Numbered from the stretch's first letter, positions 39,790 through 49,098 are shown. The stretch is DNA of 64,000 nucleotides from an uncultured Flavobacteriaceae bacterium (GCA_947502635.1 CANNAN010000011.1:62001-126000); one strand, 5' to 3'. Notes: generated by a model from the letters alone, not told the origin. A program made the numbers and translations.

Positions 39790-40068
39790 ATGAATAAATA
39801 CAAAAAATTAATATTGGGCATTGTTTTAGATGCTCTTGGATATGTGTCTTTTTTAATTCCTGGAATTGGTGAGTTTTCAGATATTATTTGGGCTCCTTTA
39901 GCAGGTTATTTAATGACTAAATTATACAAAGGAAAACCTGGTAAAATTGCAGGTATTATCACTTTTGCAGAGGAAGCATTGCCTGGTTTAGATGTGATAC
40001 CAACATTTACACTTATGTGGTTGTATACCTATATTTTTAAAAAGGAAGACGATATTATAGAGATTTAA
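39790..40068 (+). CDS. Small conserved-looking membrane protein
   Basis: A 92-residue protein with two or three hydrophobic segments (about 8-25, 35-45 and 70-85). Glycine/proline-rich turns (LIPGIGEFSDIIWAPLAG and EEALPGLDVIPT) are repeated in two halves, suggesting an internal duplication of the form ...PG..-E/D-x-I.... The function is unknown. Its 3' end overlaps the convergent histidine kinase gene by 14 bp. Confidence 0.6.
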   Translation: MNKYKKLILGIVLDALGYVSFLIPGIGEFSDIIWAPLAGYLMTKLYKGKPGKIAGIITFAEEALPGLDVIPTFTLMWLYTYIFKKEDDIIEI

Positions 40069-42121
40069 AGAGCGGTATTTTTATAGTTAAGGTTGTGCCT
40101 TCTTTAATTTTAGAATTAACTTTAAATGTCCCTTTAAGCTTCGATGTTCTGGATGCGATATTCAATAAACCAATACCATTACCTTTTTGATTTGTATTGA
40201 AACCTATACCATTATCTATAACGTCTACATGCAAAACATTTGAATTTAAATCGAAGTTGATAGTGATTTTATTTGCTTTAGCATGTTTAATAACATTTTG
40301 AATGGCTTCTTGGATAATTCTGTATAGATTAACTTTTAGATAATCATTAATGTCTTCCCAAAAGATTTTGCAATTTTGGTTAATGGTATATTGAAAAGTA
40401 TGGAGATTACTTTGCTTACCAGCATATCCTTCCAAAATAGTAATGAAATCTTTATCGGGATCTAATTGTGTGTTTTTTAATTCATGGGAAAGGTCTCTTA
40501 TTTCTCTTTCAATAGATCGAATTTCATTGATATAGAAACTGTAACTCTCTTTACTTTGATCTTTTTCGTCGATGGATAAAAACTCCAAACCTAAACGAGA
40601 GCCTAAAAGTCTGTTTAAAATGCCATCATGTAATTCTTCAGAAATATGATGACGTTCCAAAAGGCGACCTTCTTCAACTTTGGCCTGCTGCCTTAACATG
40701 AGGGTGTAAATCTCTTCATTGGCTTTCTGTTGTTCACTTTCAAAGCTTAAAATTTTGTTTTTGGTAATTTGGATTCTAATAATAAGAATGAGTATAAAAA
40801 TTAAAACAACGATGAGTCCAATAACAATAATTAAAATGTTTTGGGTTGTTAAACGTTTGGTTTCATCAATATAGGTGTCTGTTTCGTATTGGATTCTGGC
40901 GAATTTGTTTCTGGAAGCACGTTCCACATCGAGAAGACTGTCATTAAGTTTTATATGCGCGTATAAATACTGTTTTCCAGCTTCTCCTTTTTCGAGTTTA
41001 GAAAGCATTAATAAAGCTCTGGAAACTTCAGAGTAGTTTTTAATATCCTTACCAATTTCATAAGATCTTTTAGAAAGGATAAGAGCGGAATCTTTTTTAT
41101 TAATAGCATGGTAAAACTCAGCCATATCATTCCCTATAGCTGTTATTTCATATGAAGCGTTTAAACTATCACTAATTTTATAAGCTTGGCTAAAAAGAGA
41201 TTTAATATATTTTGTATTACTATTTTTATCTAGAAATAGAGTGTGTGCCTTATTGTTAACTATAGCAGCATATGATAATGAATCTTTTATAAATAAATCT
41301 TTGTATTTTAATAATTCTTCGTGAACTATTAAAGCTTTTTTGTAATTTCCTTTTTCTTTATACGCTTCTGCTAAATTAATTTTAACGTATAAATAATTTT
41401 TATTTTTGTTAGTAAATCCATTCCTTTCATAATCATCAGATAATTTATTATTAATTAATATAGCTTTTTCATAATATTCGATGGCTTTATTATATGATTT
41501 TTGATGTTTTGAGTTAAGACCAATAATATTGTAAAGGCTAAATAAAATAACATATTTTTCGTTATTTTGAGGAAGCCATTTCGATAGCTTAATAGCTTTA
41601 ATTGAAGTTATTTCACTAGCTACATAGTCTCTCTCGTCATTTTGAATACTAGATATATTGTTTAGCATCCAAACGGCATTTTCTATTTCATTTAATTTTT
41701 TATATAGGTCAAATGATTTATAATAGTAATAATAAGCACTATCATTTTCTCTCCCTAAAAAAGAATGGCAGTATGCTAGTTGAGAATTTATATGAGCCTC
41801 AGTTAACGAATCATTTATTTTATGAGCAAGTTTTAAATTTTTATGATTTAGCTTTATAGAACCCCCATAATTATTTTTCAATAAGTTAATATATGCTATC
41901 CTTTCATTAGATAAAAGAATAATAGAATCCATTTTAGTTTTATAAGATAATTCACTTGCCAGTTTAGCATGGCTAAGTCTTGTATCTAAATCTAAGCTTT
42001 CATTTTTGGATAATTTTCTTAACCTTTGAATACTATCTAGTATAATATCAAAATCATCGTTTTGAGCATTTATATTGAAAAAACTTAAAAAGCATATTAT
42101 GTAGAGGCAGTATTTGTTCAA
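40055..42121 (-). CDS. TPR-containing sensor histidine kinase (copy B)
   Basis: A 688-residue kinase. A Sec signal ends at NINAQ, so the TPR array (about 50-400) is extracytoplasmic. One transmembrane helix at about 425-450 leads to a HisKA_3-type DHp with the phospho-acceptor in EELHDGI, then a HATPase domain with QEAIQNVIKHA, DNGIGFN and GNGIGLLNI. This family usually acts with LuxR-type regulators. None lies next to it, so it is an orphan kinase in this window. It lies 8 bp downstream of its paralogue and is co-transcribed. Bases 40574-40864 are nearly identical to the paralogue. Confidence 0.9.
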   Translation of the reverse strand: MNKYCLYIICFLSFFNINAQNDDFDIILDSIQRLRKLSKNESLDLDTRLSHAKLASELSYKTKMDSIILLSNERIAYINLLKNNYGGSIKLNHKNLKLAHKINDSLTEAHINSQLAYCHSFLGRENDSAYYYYYKSFDLYKKLNEIENAVWMLNNISSIQNDERDYVASEITSIKAIKLSKWLPQNNEKYVILFSLYNIIGLNSKHQKSYNKAIEYYEKAILINNKLSDDYERNGFTNKNKNYLYVKINLAEAYKEKGNYKKALIVHEELLKYKDLFIKDSLSYAAIVNNKAHTLFLDKNSNTKYIKSLFSQAYKISDSLNASYEITAIGNDMAEFYHAINKKDSALILSKRSYEIGKDIKNYSEVSRALLMLSKLEKGEAGKQYLYAHIKLNDSLLDVERASRNKFARIQYETDTYIDETKRLTTQNILIIVIGLIVVLIFILILIIRIQITKNKILSFESEQQKANEEIYTLMLRQQAKVEEGRLLERHHISEELHDGILNRLLGSRLGLEFLSIDEKDQSKESYSFYINEIRSIEREIRDLSHELKNTQLDPDKDFITILEGYAGKQSNLHTFQYTINQNCKIFWEDINDYLKVNLYRIIQEAIQNVIKHAKANKITINFDLNSNVLHVDVIDNGIGFNTNQKGNGIGLLNIASRTSKLKGTFKVNSKIKEGTTLTIKIPLFKSL
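40574..40864 (-). repeat. Near-identical 291-bp block shared by the two TPR kinases (copy B)
   Basis: This block encodes 97 identical residues from ETKRL to LEFLS, covering the transmembrane helix, linker and DHp start. By eye only about four bases differ from 42640-42930, all silent. Flanking sensor parts diverge far more. Confidence 0.85.
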
Positions 42122-42129
42122 TATGGTAT

Positions 42130-44193
42130 TTAGCTAAGAGGGATTATAAGTATTAATGTAGTACCTTTTTTTATTTCAGAGGTGATTTTATATTTTCCTT
42201 TAAGTTTAGAAACTCTTGATTTTATATTCAATAAACCAATACCATTACCTTTTTGATTTATATTGAAGCCTATGCCATTATCTCTAATGTCTACATATAA
42301 ATTATTAGAATTTAAAGCGAAGTTAATAGTAATTTTATTTGCTTTAGCATGTTTAATAACATTTTGAATGGCTTCTTGGATAATTCTATATAGATTAACT
42401 TTTAGATAATCATTAATATCTTCCCAAAAGATTTTAGATTTTTGGCTAATGCTATATTGAAAAGAATGAAGGTTATTTTGCTTACCAACATACCCATCCA
42501 GAATGGTAATGAAATCTTTATCGGGATCTAATTGTGTGTTTTTTAATTCATGGGAAAGGTCTCTTATTTCTCTTTCAATAGACTGAATTTCATTGATATA
42601 AAAACTATAATTTTCTTTAGTTTGATCTTTTTCATCCATAGATAAAAACTCTAAACCTAAACGAGAGCCTAAAAGTCTGTTTAAAATGCCATCATGTAAT
42701 TCTTCAGAAATATGATGACGTTCCAAAAGACGACCTTCTTCAACTTTGGCCTGCTGCCTTAACATGAGGGTGTAAATCTCTTCATTGGCTTTCTGTTGTT
42801 CACTTTCAAAGCTTAAAATTTTGTTTTTGGTAATTTGGATTCTAATAATAAGAATGAGTATAAAAATTAAAACAACGATGAGTCCAATAACAATAATTAA
42901 AATGTTTTGAGTTGTTAAACGTTTGGTTTCTTCAATATAGGTGTCTGTTTCGTATTGGATTCTGGCGAATTTGTTTCTGGAAGCACGTTCCAGATCAAGA
43001 AGACTGTCATTAAGTTTTATATGTTCGTATAAATATCGTTTTCCAGCTTCTCCTTCTACAATTTTTGAAAGCATTAATAAAGCTCTGGAAACTTCAAAAT
43101 AGTTTTTAATATCCTTACCAATTTCATAAGATCTTTTAGAAAGTATAAGAGCGGAATCTTTTTTGTTAATAGCCTGATAAAACTCAGCCATATCATTCCC
43201 GATAGCAGTTATTTCATATGAGGCATTTAAACTATCACTTATTTTATAAGCTTTATTAAAAAGGGAATTAATGTATTTTGTATTGCCATTTTTAGACAAG
43301 AATAAATTATATGATTTGTTATTAATTATTGCAGCATATGATAACGGATCCTTTTTTAATATTTCTTTATTTTCAAGAAGCTTCTTGTATATAGATAAAG
43401 CTTTTTGGTAATCTTTTTTTTCTTTATAGACCCCTGCTAAGTTAATTTTAGCATATAAATAATTTTTAAATTTATCCATATTATTATCCCCTTCAATACT
43501 GTAATCTTCAGATAGTTTATCATTAAATGTTAAAGCTTTTTTATAGTATTCAATAGATTTATCATATAGTTTTAAATATTTTGTATTGAGTCCAATAGTA
43601 TTATAATAACTAAATAAAAGACTAAGATTTTCATTGTTTTCTGGTAATACTTGTAGAAAGCTAATTGCTTTTATTAGATTTTCTTCGCTGTGAATAAAAT
43701 CCCGTTCACGGGTTTGCATGTCAGCAATATAACTAAGTGCAAAGCTTTGACCTTTTAAATTTTTTAACTTGCTGTAAAGCTTCAAAGCTCTATTGCTATA
43801 ATAATAACCGCTGTCATTATGTATTTCCTTAAGAATATAATACCACGCTAAGTCGAGATTTGAATGAGCTATTTCTATTGAATCATTTAACTTATGAGCC
43901 AATTTTAGATTCTTGTAAGCCATATCTTTTAACATTACGTGATTGTTCATGTTTAGATAAATATTTCTGAGTTTATTATTTGATATTAAAATAGTAGAAT
44001 CAATACCTGTTTCATAGGATAATTTACTAGCTCGCTTCGCATATAATAAACGAACATTAATATCTAAGTCTTTCTCCTTGGATAACTTTCTTAATCTTTG
44101 GATGCTATCTAACATGACATCAAAATCATCGTTTTGAGCATTTATATTAAAAATAATAAGAAGACATGCTATAAAAAAAAAGTATTTATTCAA
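42130..44193 (-). CDS. TPR-containing sensor histidine kinase (copy A)
   Basis: A 687-residue paralogue of the kinase at 40055, with the same order: signal peptide, TPR array (about 50-400), transmembrane helix, HisKA_3 DHp and HATPase domain. Its N-terminus (NINAQNDDFD, then LDSIQRLRKLSK) matches copy B, but the TPR region is only moderately similar, so the two probably sense different partners. It is the first gene of the pair and has a -7 box 28 bp upstream. No response-regulator gene is adjacent. Confidence 0.9.
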   Translation of the reverse strand: MNKYFFFIACLLIIFNINAQNDDFDVMLDSIQRLRKLSKEKDLDINVRLLYAKRASKLSYETGIDSTILISNNKLRNIYLNMNNHVMLKDMAYKNLKLAHKLNDSIEIAHSNLDLAWYYILKEIHNDSGYYYSNRALKLYSKLKNLKGQSFALSYIADMQTRERDFIHSEENLIKAISFLQVLPENNENLSLLFSYYNTIGLNTKYLKLYDKSIEYYKKALTFNDKLSEDYSIEGDNNMDKFKNYLYAKINLAGVYKEKKDYQKALSIYKKLLENKEILKKDPLSYAAIINNKSYNLFLSKNGNTKYINSLFNKAYKISDSLNASYEITAIGNDMAEFYQAINKKDSALILSKRSYEIGKDIKNYFEVSRALLMLSKIVEGEAGKRYLYEHIKLNDSLLDLERASRNKFARIQYETDTYIEETKRLTTQNILIIVIGLIVVLIFILILIIRIQITKNKILSFESEQQKANEEIYTLMLRQQAKVEEGRLLERHHISEELHDGILNRLLGSRLGLEFLSMDEKDQTKENYSFYINEIQSIEREIRDLSHELKNTQLDPDKDFITILDGYVGKQNNLHSFQYSISQKSKIFWEDINDYLKVNLYRIIQEAIQNVIKHAKANKITINFALNSNNLYVDIRDNGIGFNINQKGNGIGLLNIKSRVSKLKGKYKITSEIKKGTTLILIIPLS
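42640..42930 (-). repeat. Near-identical 291-bp block shared by the two TPR kinases (copy A)
   Basis: Partner of 40574-40864. Near-identity at synonymous positions over this block, against clear divergence in the TPR region, points to recent local gene conversion or a very recent segmental copy. Confidence 0.85.
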
Positions 44194-44220
44194 AAGAAAT
44201 GAATTTTATTTAATAGCATC

Positions 44221-44228
44221 CAAAGATA
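44221..44228 (-). promoter_or_regulatory. Bacteroidota -7 box (TATCTTTG) for the TPR-kinase pair
   Basis: On the minus strand TATCTTTG followed by GATGC lies 27 bp upstream of the ATG at 44193. It fits TAnnTTTG and is the only promoter-like element ahead of the pair. Confidence 0.55.
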
Positions 44229-44382
44229 AGATTTTTTCTACATTATGGAGTAAGTAAGTCCCAAACTAATATTTCTACCCATATTAAAGGTACCTTAGTT
44301 GAAAAGGTTTTGCCAAGATTTGATATAACTTCCACATTTGCCTTAAGGTATTTATATACCAATTATGTTAGCACATTGGGGA

Positions 44383-44429
44383 TAATAATAAACGCCTCGA
44401 TTTTATTAAAATCGAGGCGTTTATTATTA
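44383..44429 (-). terminator. Strong bidirectional hairpin terminator
   Basis: A perfect 22-bp inverted repeat with a 3-nt loop: arms at 44383-44404 and 44408-44429, with a GC core ACGCCTCGAT. It lies 16 bp past the stop of the minus-strand lipoprotein gene and ends the metal-uptake operon, separating it from the kinase pair. Confidence 0.88.
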
Positions 44430-44444
44430 CTTAACATTTATTAT

Positions 44445-45026
44445 TTACTTAATAGTAACAGGGAAGGTAGCTTGTACATCTGTTTCTCCTCCAGCATTTG
44501 CTATATCACCATCGCTAACGCCGCTGGCACTTTTATTAGGTTCATGACGTAGTGTAATAATAATCGCTCCCGAACTAGGAGTTGCCGAAGTTGTTAGTGT
44601 AAATTCTAACCCTAACGGGTTGCTATCACTATCAAAATCAACATAAGTAAATGTTGCTAGACTATTTGTTGCCTGAAAGAAAAATTGATGCTCTTCGTCT
44701 AATGTTTTAATTTCCTCTGTAACATCCTCAGCTGGAGATTCGGTTTCGTTTAATATCTCCATACTTCCATTATATGTAGTATCTGCAAGTAAATCTCCTG
44801 ATACTGTAATCACAGGAGGATTAGGTCCGTCTTTACCATCTAAATCTAAGCTCTTAAAAGTTATAGTAGTTCCTCCTCCAACAGGAACTAAGGTTGCTGT
44901 TAAAGTTGTTATGACCTCTTCCTGAATGATAACTGCAGGATTATCATCTTTTGAACACCCAGTAAGTATAAAAGTTGATAATAAGATTAAAAATGTACTT
45001 TTTAAATTATTTTTTAATGTCTTCAT
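44445..45026 (-). CDS. Lipoprotein downstream of TonB receptor
   Basis: A 193-residue lipoprotein with lipobox LTGC (Cys near residue 24). The mature part is a single beta-sandwich rich in Thr, Asp and Gly, with a DLDGKDGPNPP segment, a FDSDSNPLGLEF segment and C-terminal LRHEPNKSASGVSDGDIANAGGETD. In other flavobacteria, proteins like this are labelled type 1 periplasmic binding fold superfamily and sit after a TonB receptor, as here (10 bp). It may capture the receptor's ligand at the cell surface; that is inference. Confidence 0.72.
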   Translation of the reverse strand: MKTLKNNLKSTFLILLSTFILTGCSKDDNPAVIIQEEVITTLTATLVPVGGGTTITFKSLDLDGKDGPNPPVITVSGDLLADTTYNGSMEILNETESPAEDVTEEIKTLDEEHQFFFQATNSLATFTYVDFDSDSNPLGLEFTLTTSATPSSGAIIITLRHEPNKSASGVSDGDIANAGGETDVQATFPVTIK

Positions 45027-45036
45027 GATTTTTTTT

Positions 45037-47436
45037 TTAATAATTAAACTTTACTTGTAACATAATATTTCTTCCTAAATCATCGGCAAAAAATCTTAAT
45101 CGGTTAAGATATTCTCTGTAAGAAGTATTAAAAATGTTAGTAATATTTAAACCTATATTCAGGTTTGTTTGTTTTGATAAATTTAGAGTTATATCACTTT
45201 GAAAATGCAATAAATGATAGGTTGGTGGCGGCGAACTAATATCCAATAAGACCTCACTATCTATTGTGGGTATATAAACATTAAAGTTGTTATCTGGAAA
45301 CTCATTTTGTCTAAAAACTAATTCACTTTGTAATTCAGTATTAAGCTGTAACCATTTTTTATTTGAATAACCTAAAATATTAACTGTTTTGAATGATGGC
45401 ATATCAATCAAAGCTTGTTTTTTTGTTAAATCTCTTCCTTTAATAAAGGATGATTTATTATTAAGCGACCAGTGTTCGTTGAATTTATAATTAGCAGTAA
45501 CATCCAAACCTAATAATGAGGCATTGGTTTGATTATAACTCCAAACAGGAAATGCCCCACGAATGGTTAACTCGGTTCCCGTTGGTTCTATAAAAATATA
45601 ATCGTTAATAAGATTGTAAAATGCTTCAAGGTTTATTGATAATGCATTTCTATTATATTTATATGTCCCAGAAATCCTGTTTGATGTTTCTTGTTTCATA
45701 CGTAGATCACCCAATTCAATCCTAGCGGCAGAATGATGTAAGCCATCACTAAATAACTCAGAAGGATTTGGCGCTCTGTTGGATAACCCATAGTTAAACA
45801 TAAATGAATCATTATCATTAATTTTATAAGCTATTCCAGCTGAAGCTGATATGTTATGATAATCGAACACAGGATTGGTAAGCAATTGGGATCCTAAATC
45901 ATCAATAACAATATTACTAAAATCTACATCATAATTTCGTTCTTCCCAGCGACTTGTCAGGTAGAATTTTTTAGCTTCTATGCGACTAAAATCATAACGA
46001 AGCCCAAAATTTAAATTGGTTTTGTCGCTTAATCTAAAATCTGAAATAGCAAATGCACCAGCATCATATTTATCGTAATCAGGAATCAAGCGCCTAATAC
46101 CAGTCTCAGGATTTGCAAAATTGTTTTGATATCCTACATTTAGTCCAAATTTATAAATCCTATCGCTTTTAGAATCAACTTTTAAATTTGTTCTAATGGT
46201 ATGTGTTTTTAAGGTCAAGTCAATTGCGGGCTTATCTTTATCATCTCCAACCCGAATATCATACTCAAAACGTTGATTATTTTGAAAATCATATTGTATT
46301 TGTAAACGTCCAAACTTTTTAAACCGTTTATAAAAATCGGCTTTAATAATTTGATGTGTAACATCTTGTCGCGGTGCTTCGATATTATAGCTAAAATCTT
46401 CAACCACCAATGGTTGTTGACTATTAATTGCATTTACCAAATCTTCAATATTCCCAATATGTGATGATTTTAATATTGCTATTTCATTATTCAAATAACT
46501 GTAATAGAAATTGAAACCTCGTTCAAAGGTTTTATAACCAGATTTAATTGAAAACCCTTTTGCGTTTAATCCAGTATTAGTAAGGTTATAATCTGGCGTT
46601 TCAAAATCACCAAAACGTTTCATAGTTGCCTGTGCACCTAGATACCAACCTTTTTTGTAGGTTTTTGTTAATGAGGAGTTTAAGCTAAAGCCTCTGCCAT
46701 TAGTATGACCACTAATAATTGTTTTTCCGTAAAGCGAATCTTTTAAACTAACATTAGAGGGTTGCAAAATAATAACACCACCAATAGCATCTCCACCGTA
46801 AGCCAGAGCATCTGCTCCTTTAATTACATTAACACTTCCTACAGTGTTTAAATCAATATTTGGAGCATGTTCAATACCCCATTCTTGATCTTGCAAGCGA
46901 ACACCATTTGTCATTACTATTATCCTACTACTGTGCAAACCATTAATAACAGGTTTTACAATTAAATTGCCTGTATTTATAGAAGATACACCACTAATTT
47001 GTTTTAATGCATCACCTAAGCTAAAAGCACTGAAACGTTCAATTGCATCTGTTTTTAACAGTGTTTCTTGTGATGTTTTAGTTAATTTAGTAATTGTCTT
47101 CCCCTCAACTTTAACTTCGTTGAGCTCTTCTATATGATGTTCTAAATTTATAACATAAAAGGAATCACCACTAATTTGAATTTCTAATCGTTTTGTTTCA
47201 CAACCCAAATGCGATACTGAGACGATTAATTCTCCATCACAGAGGTTTGCAATAGAAAATTTCCCATCGATATCTGTAGTAGTGTATTTATCTAGTGTTT
47301 CAATGTAAATGGTGGCTGCTATAATAGGCGAACCATCATGAAAATCATGAACTTCTCCATAAAATCTAGAGTCACAGTTTTGACTATGGACTATGTTGAT
47401 GAAACAACAAGCCACAATCAATATATAATATTTCAT
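45037..47436 (-). CDS. TonB-dependent receptor with carboxypeptidase-regulatory domain
   Basis: A 799-residue outer-membrane receptor. A signal peptide ends near VHSQ, then an N-terminal CarboxypepD_reg-like domain (about 22-105, GEVHDFHDGSPIIAATIYI), a plug domain (about 120-230, with VNVIKGADALAYGGDAIGG) and a 22-strand barrel ending in MLQVKFNY. It lacks SusC-type length and has no SusD partner, so it is more like siderophore or metal receptors. The His/Cys-rich protein just upstream makes zinc or copper a reasonable guess for cargo. Confidence 0.88.
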   Translation of the reverse strand: MKYYILIVACCFINIVHSQNCDSRFYGEVHDFHDGSPIIAATIYIETLDKYTTTDIDGKFSIANLCDGELIVSVSHLGCETKRLEIQISGDSFYVINLEHHIEELNEVKVEGKTITKLTKTSQETLLKTDAIERFSAFSLGDALKQISGVSSINTGNLIVKPVINGLHSSRIIVMTNGVRLQDQEWGIEHAPNIDLNTVGSVNVIKGADALAYGGDAIGGVIILQPSNVSLKDSLYGKTIISGHTNGRGFSLNSSLTKTYKKGWYLGAQATMKRFGDFETPDYNLTNTGLNAKGFSIKSGYKTFERGFNFYYSYLNNEIAILKSSHIGNIEDLVNAINSQQPLVVEDFSYNIEAPRQDVTHQIIKADFYKRFKKFGRLQIQYDFQNNQRFEYDIRVGDDKDKPAIDLTLKTHTIRTNLKVDSKSDRIYKFGLNVGYQNNFANPETGIRRLIPDYDKYDAGAFAISDFRLSDKTNLNFGLRYDFSRIEAKKFYLTSRWEERNYDVDFSNIVIDDLGSQLLTNPVFDYHNISASAGIAYKINDNDSFMFNYGLSNRAPNPSELFSDGLHHSAARIELGDLRMKQETSNRISGTYKYNRNALSINLEAFYNLINDYIFIEPTGTELTIRGAFPVWSYNQTNASLLGLDVTANYKFNEHWSLNNKSSFIKGRDLTKKQALIDMPSFKTVNILGYSNKKWLQLNTELQSELVFRQNEFPDNNFNVYIPTIDSEVLLDISSPPPTYHLLHFQSDITLNLSKQTNLNIGLNITNIFNTSYREYLNRLRFFADDLGRNIMLQVKFNY

Positions 47437-47472
47437 TATTATAAATATATTTAGTTTAAAGAAATGTATACT

Positions 47473-47805
47473 TTAAACTAAAACAGGTGGACCTCGAAGA
47501 GAAAAAGATAATTGCCGATGATTATCAAGAAATTTGTATGTTGATATTGGAATTTTAAAATAGGATGAAACGTTTATAATATCATCATATTTAAATAAAT
47601 ATAAATATTGGTTACTTAGTTTAAATTTATAAAACTCACAATCTAAATCTATTTCGTGTAAGTGTGTCTTTGCTTCCCCTAAACAAACGTCATGTTCATG
47701 GTGGGAGAAAATATGCGCAAATTTAACAACAGTAGGCACTAGAAGAGTAACAACCAACAGAAGGGTTATTATTTTAAATACCGTATGTTGTTTTATTTGA
47801 TTCAC
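47473..47805 (-). CDS. Small His/Cys-rich membrane-anchored protein, putative metal binder
   Basis: A 110-residue protein with one N-terminal hydrophobic segment (about 10-30) followed by a cluster of potential metal ligands: HIFSHHEHDVCLGEAKTHLH and then DLDCEF. The order H-HHEH-C-H-H-C is typical of soft-metal binding in periplasmic proteins. I recognise no named family. It overlaps the DUF6787 gene by 1 bp and lies 36 bp before the TonB receptor, so it is probably the metal-handling part of the same operon. Confidence 0.68.
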   Translation of the reverse strand: MNQIKQHTVFKIITLLLVVTLLVPTVVKFAHIFSHHEHDVCLGEAKTHLHEIDLDCEFYKFKLSNQYLYLFKYDDIINVSSYFKIPISTYKFLDNHRQLSFSLRGPPVLV

Positions 47806-48107
47806 TAATCTACAAAACGTTTTAAACCAATTCTACGTAGCATTTTCTTTTCAAAGTTCCAAAAGAATTTGTGTTGTCCAAAAACCCATCCGAAGAAAAC
47901 GAGCATAAATTGGTACATGATAAACAATAAAAGAATTCGGATAGTCCAATACCCAAAATTCCCAAATACTTCAGTTGTAATATTTAAATAGTTTAAAATG
48001 GGCTTACCTATATAGGAAGCTGTAGACCCAGTGATGGCAAATACACACAAAATGATTATAATTTGCCAGTTATGTTCTATTCCCCAACGTTCTTTTAACT
48101 TCTTCAC
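47805..48107 (-). CDS. DUF6787 family membrane protein
   Basis: A 100-residue membrane protein with two transmembrane helices (about 15-33 and 52-76) and a basic C-terminus, KKMLRRIGLKR. It starts with KERWGIEHNWQ and has FGWVFGQHKFFWNFEKKML, features I associate from memory with DUF6787 of Flavobacteriaceae. The function is unknown. It follows the DUF6146 lipoprotein by 35 bp in the operon leading to the TonB receptor. Confidence 0.72.
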   Translation of the reverse strand: MKKLKERWGIEHNWQIIIILCVFAITGSTASYIGKPILNYLNITTEVFGNFGYWTIRILLLFIMYQFMLVFFGWVFGQHKFFWNFEKKMLRRIGLKRFVD

Positions 48108-48142
48108 AAATGCAATTTAGATGCAAAAATAAATAAAAGACT

Positions 48143-48586
48143 TTAAATTCTAGGAACAAATCCACCTAATCGTTGTTTATATGTTAATTGGAAGAAGATA
48201 AAGTAATTAAAAAGCTTATAATTAACATCGTATCCATAATCTATACCAGGTTGGTAATCAATTTGTAATTCGTATAAATTGGGATCAAAACGTTGGGGTT
48301 GACGTACTCTTTGATTCCATTCTGTTACATAGACATTATTTCTGCTTTCCAGATATTGTTGTGAATAAAAGCCTTCAGGTTTGGCTATGCTCAATAACCA
48401 GGTATTAAAGCGAGGTTCTATAATGATAATTTCGTATTCTAAATCTTCATTAGCAATAACAACCGTATCATTGCCAATTTGTGCGAGCCCCTTTTCGGAT
48501 TTGTTACTGATAGATGTTATTGGCTTTGAGGTATTACAATTAAAAATAAATACACACAGTAATAATATATAAATAACTTTTTTCAT
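48143..48586 (-). CDS. DUF6146 family lipoprotein
   Basis: A 147-residue lipoprotein with the Cys near residue 17 in IFNCNTS. The mature domain has DLEYEIIIIEPRFNTWL, QYLESRNNVYVTEWNQRVRQP and a closing FNYFIFFQLTYKQRLG. I recognise the layout as DUF6146, found next to DUF6787 genes in flavobacteria (from memory). The function is unknown. It is the first gene of the minus-strand operon ending at 44445. Confidence 0.72.
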   Translation of the reverse strand: MKKVIYILLLCVFIFNCNTSKPITSISNKSEKGLAQIGNDTVVIANEDLEYEIIIIEPRFNTWLLSIAKPEGFYSQQYLESRNNVYVTEWNQRVRQPQRFDPNLYELQIDYQPGIDYGYDVNYKLFNYFIFFQLTYKQRLGGFVPRI

Positions 48587-48613
48587 AGCTTTAATGGATT
48601 TCTAATTATTCTT

Positions 48614-48621
48614 CAAAAGTA
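48614..48621 (-). promoter_or_regulatory. Bacteroidota -7 box (TACTTTTG) for the DUF6146-TonB receptor operon
   Basis: On the minus strand TACTTTTG lies 27 bp upstream of the ATG at 48586 and fits TAnnTTTG. I see no Zur/Fur-like palindrome beside it. Confidence 0.5.
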
Positions 48622-48720
48622 TTATGCAGTCTTGTGTTAAAAAAATGAGAATGAGTTAATACTCATTTACATTGAGTGAACTGCCATTTAGATGTATATA
48701 TTTAAGTTTAAAATTAATTT

Positions 48721-49098
48721 TTATTTAAATGCTAAAAAGTTTGCAGTTAGTTTTTTTATTAATAGCTCTCTTTTTGTCGTTTTATGGTTATAGTTATACT
48801 TTATGACTAATGTCGAATCTGATGTTGCTTGCCATGTAGTATTGTAGTCCTTATTATATATTTTATAATTACCACATCGTTTTGCAGAAAAATGTTGAAT
48901 AGTTACTTTTCCATTAGTTTTGAATTCATAACCTGTTTCTTCTAATGTTAGTTTATTAACTTTTACAAATAATTTTACAGTCTTATTATATTTCCAACAC
49001 CCAATTAATTTATCTGTTAGTTTATCTGTCGGTTCATTGTTAAAGGATAAAAAAAGGAAAATGATTCCAAAAAATAATACTCTTAAAAAAATATTCAT
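48721..49098 (-). CDS. Hypothetical lipocalin-like secreted protein
   Basis: A 125-residue protein with an N-terminal hydrophobic signal (about 4-19). The mature domain begins LIGCWKYNKTVKLF and has FKTNGKVTIQHFSAKRCGNYKIY, in line with the small lipocalin-like folds that are frequent in this phylum. No lipobox is obvious. It stands alone between the DUF6146 and DUF937 genes. I can say nothing firm about function. Confidence 0.6.
   Translation of the reverse strand: MNIFLRVLFFGIIFLFLSFNNEPTDKLTDKLIGCWKYNKTVKLFVKVNKLTLEETGYEFKTNGKVTIQHFSAKRCGNYKIYNKDYNTTWQATSDSTLVIKYNYNHKTTKRELLIKKLTANFLAFK

Noticed and set aside
44194..44382. Small palindromes (GGTACC region and GGTAT/ATACC) between the kinase pair and the terminator
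   Set aside because: Each is only 5-6 bp and lies in AT-rich sequence; no repeat arms or target duplication to suggest a mobile element.
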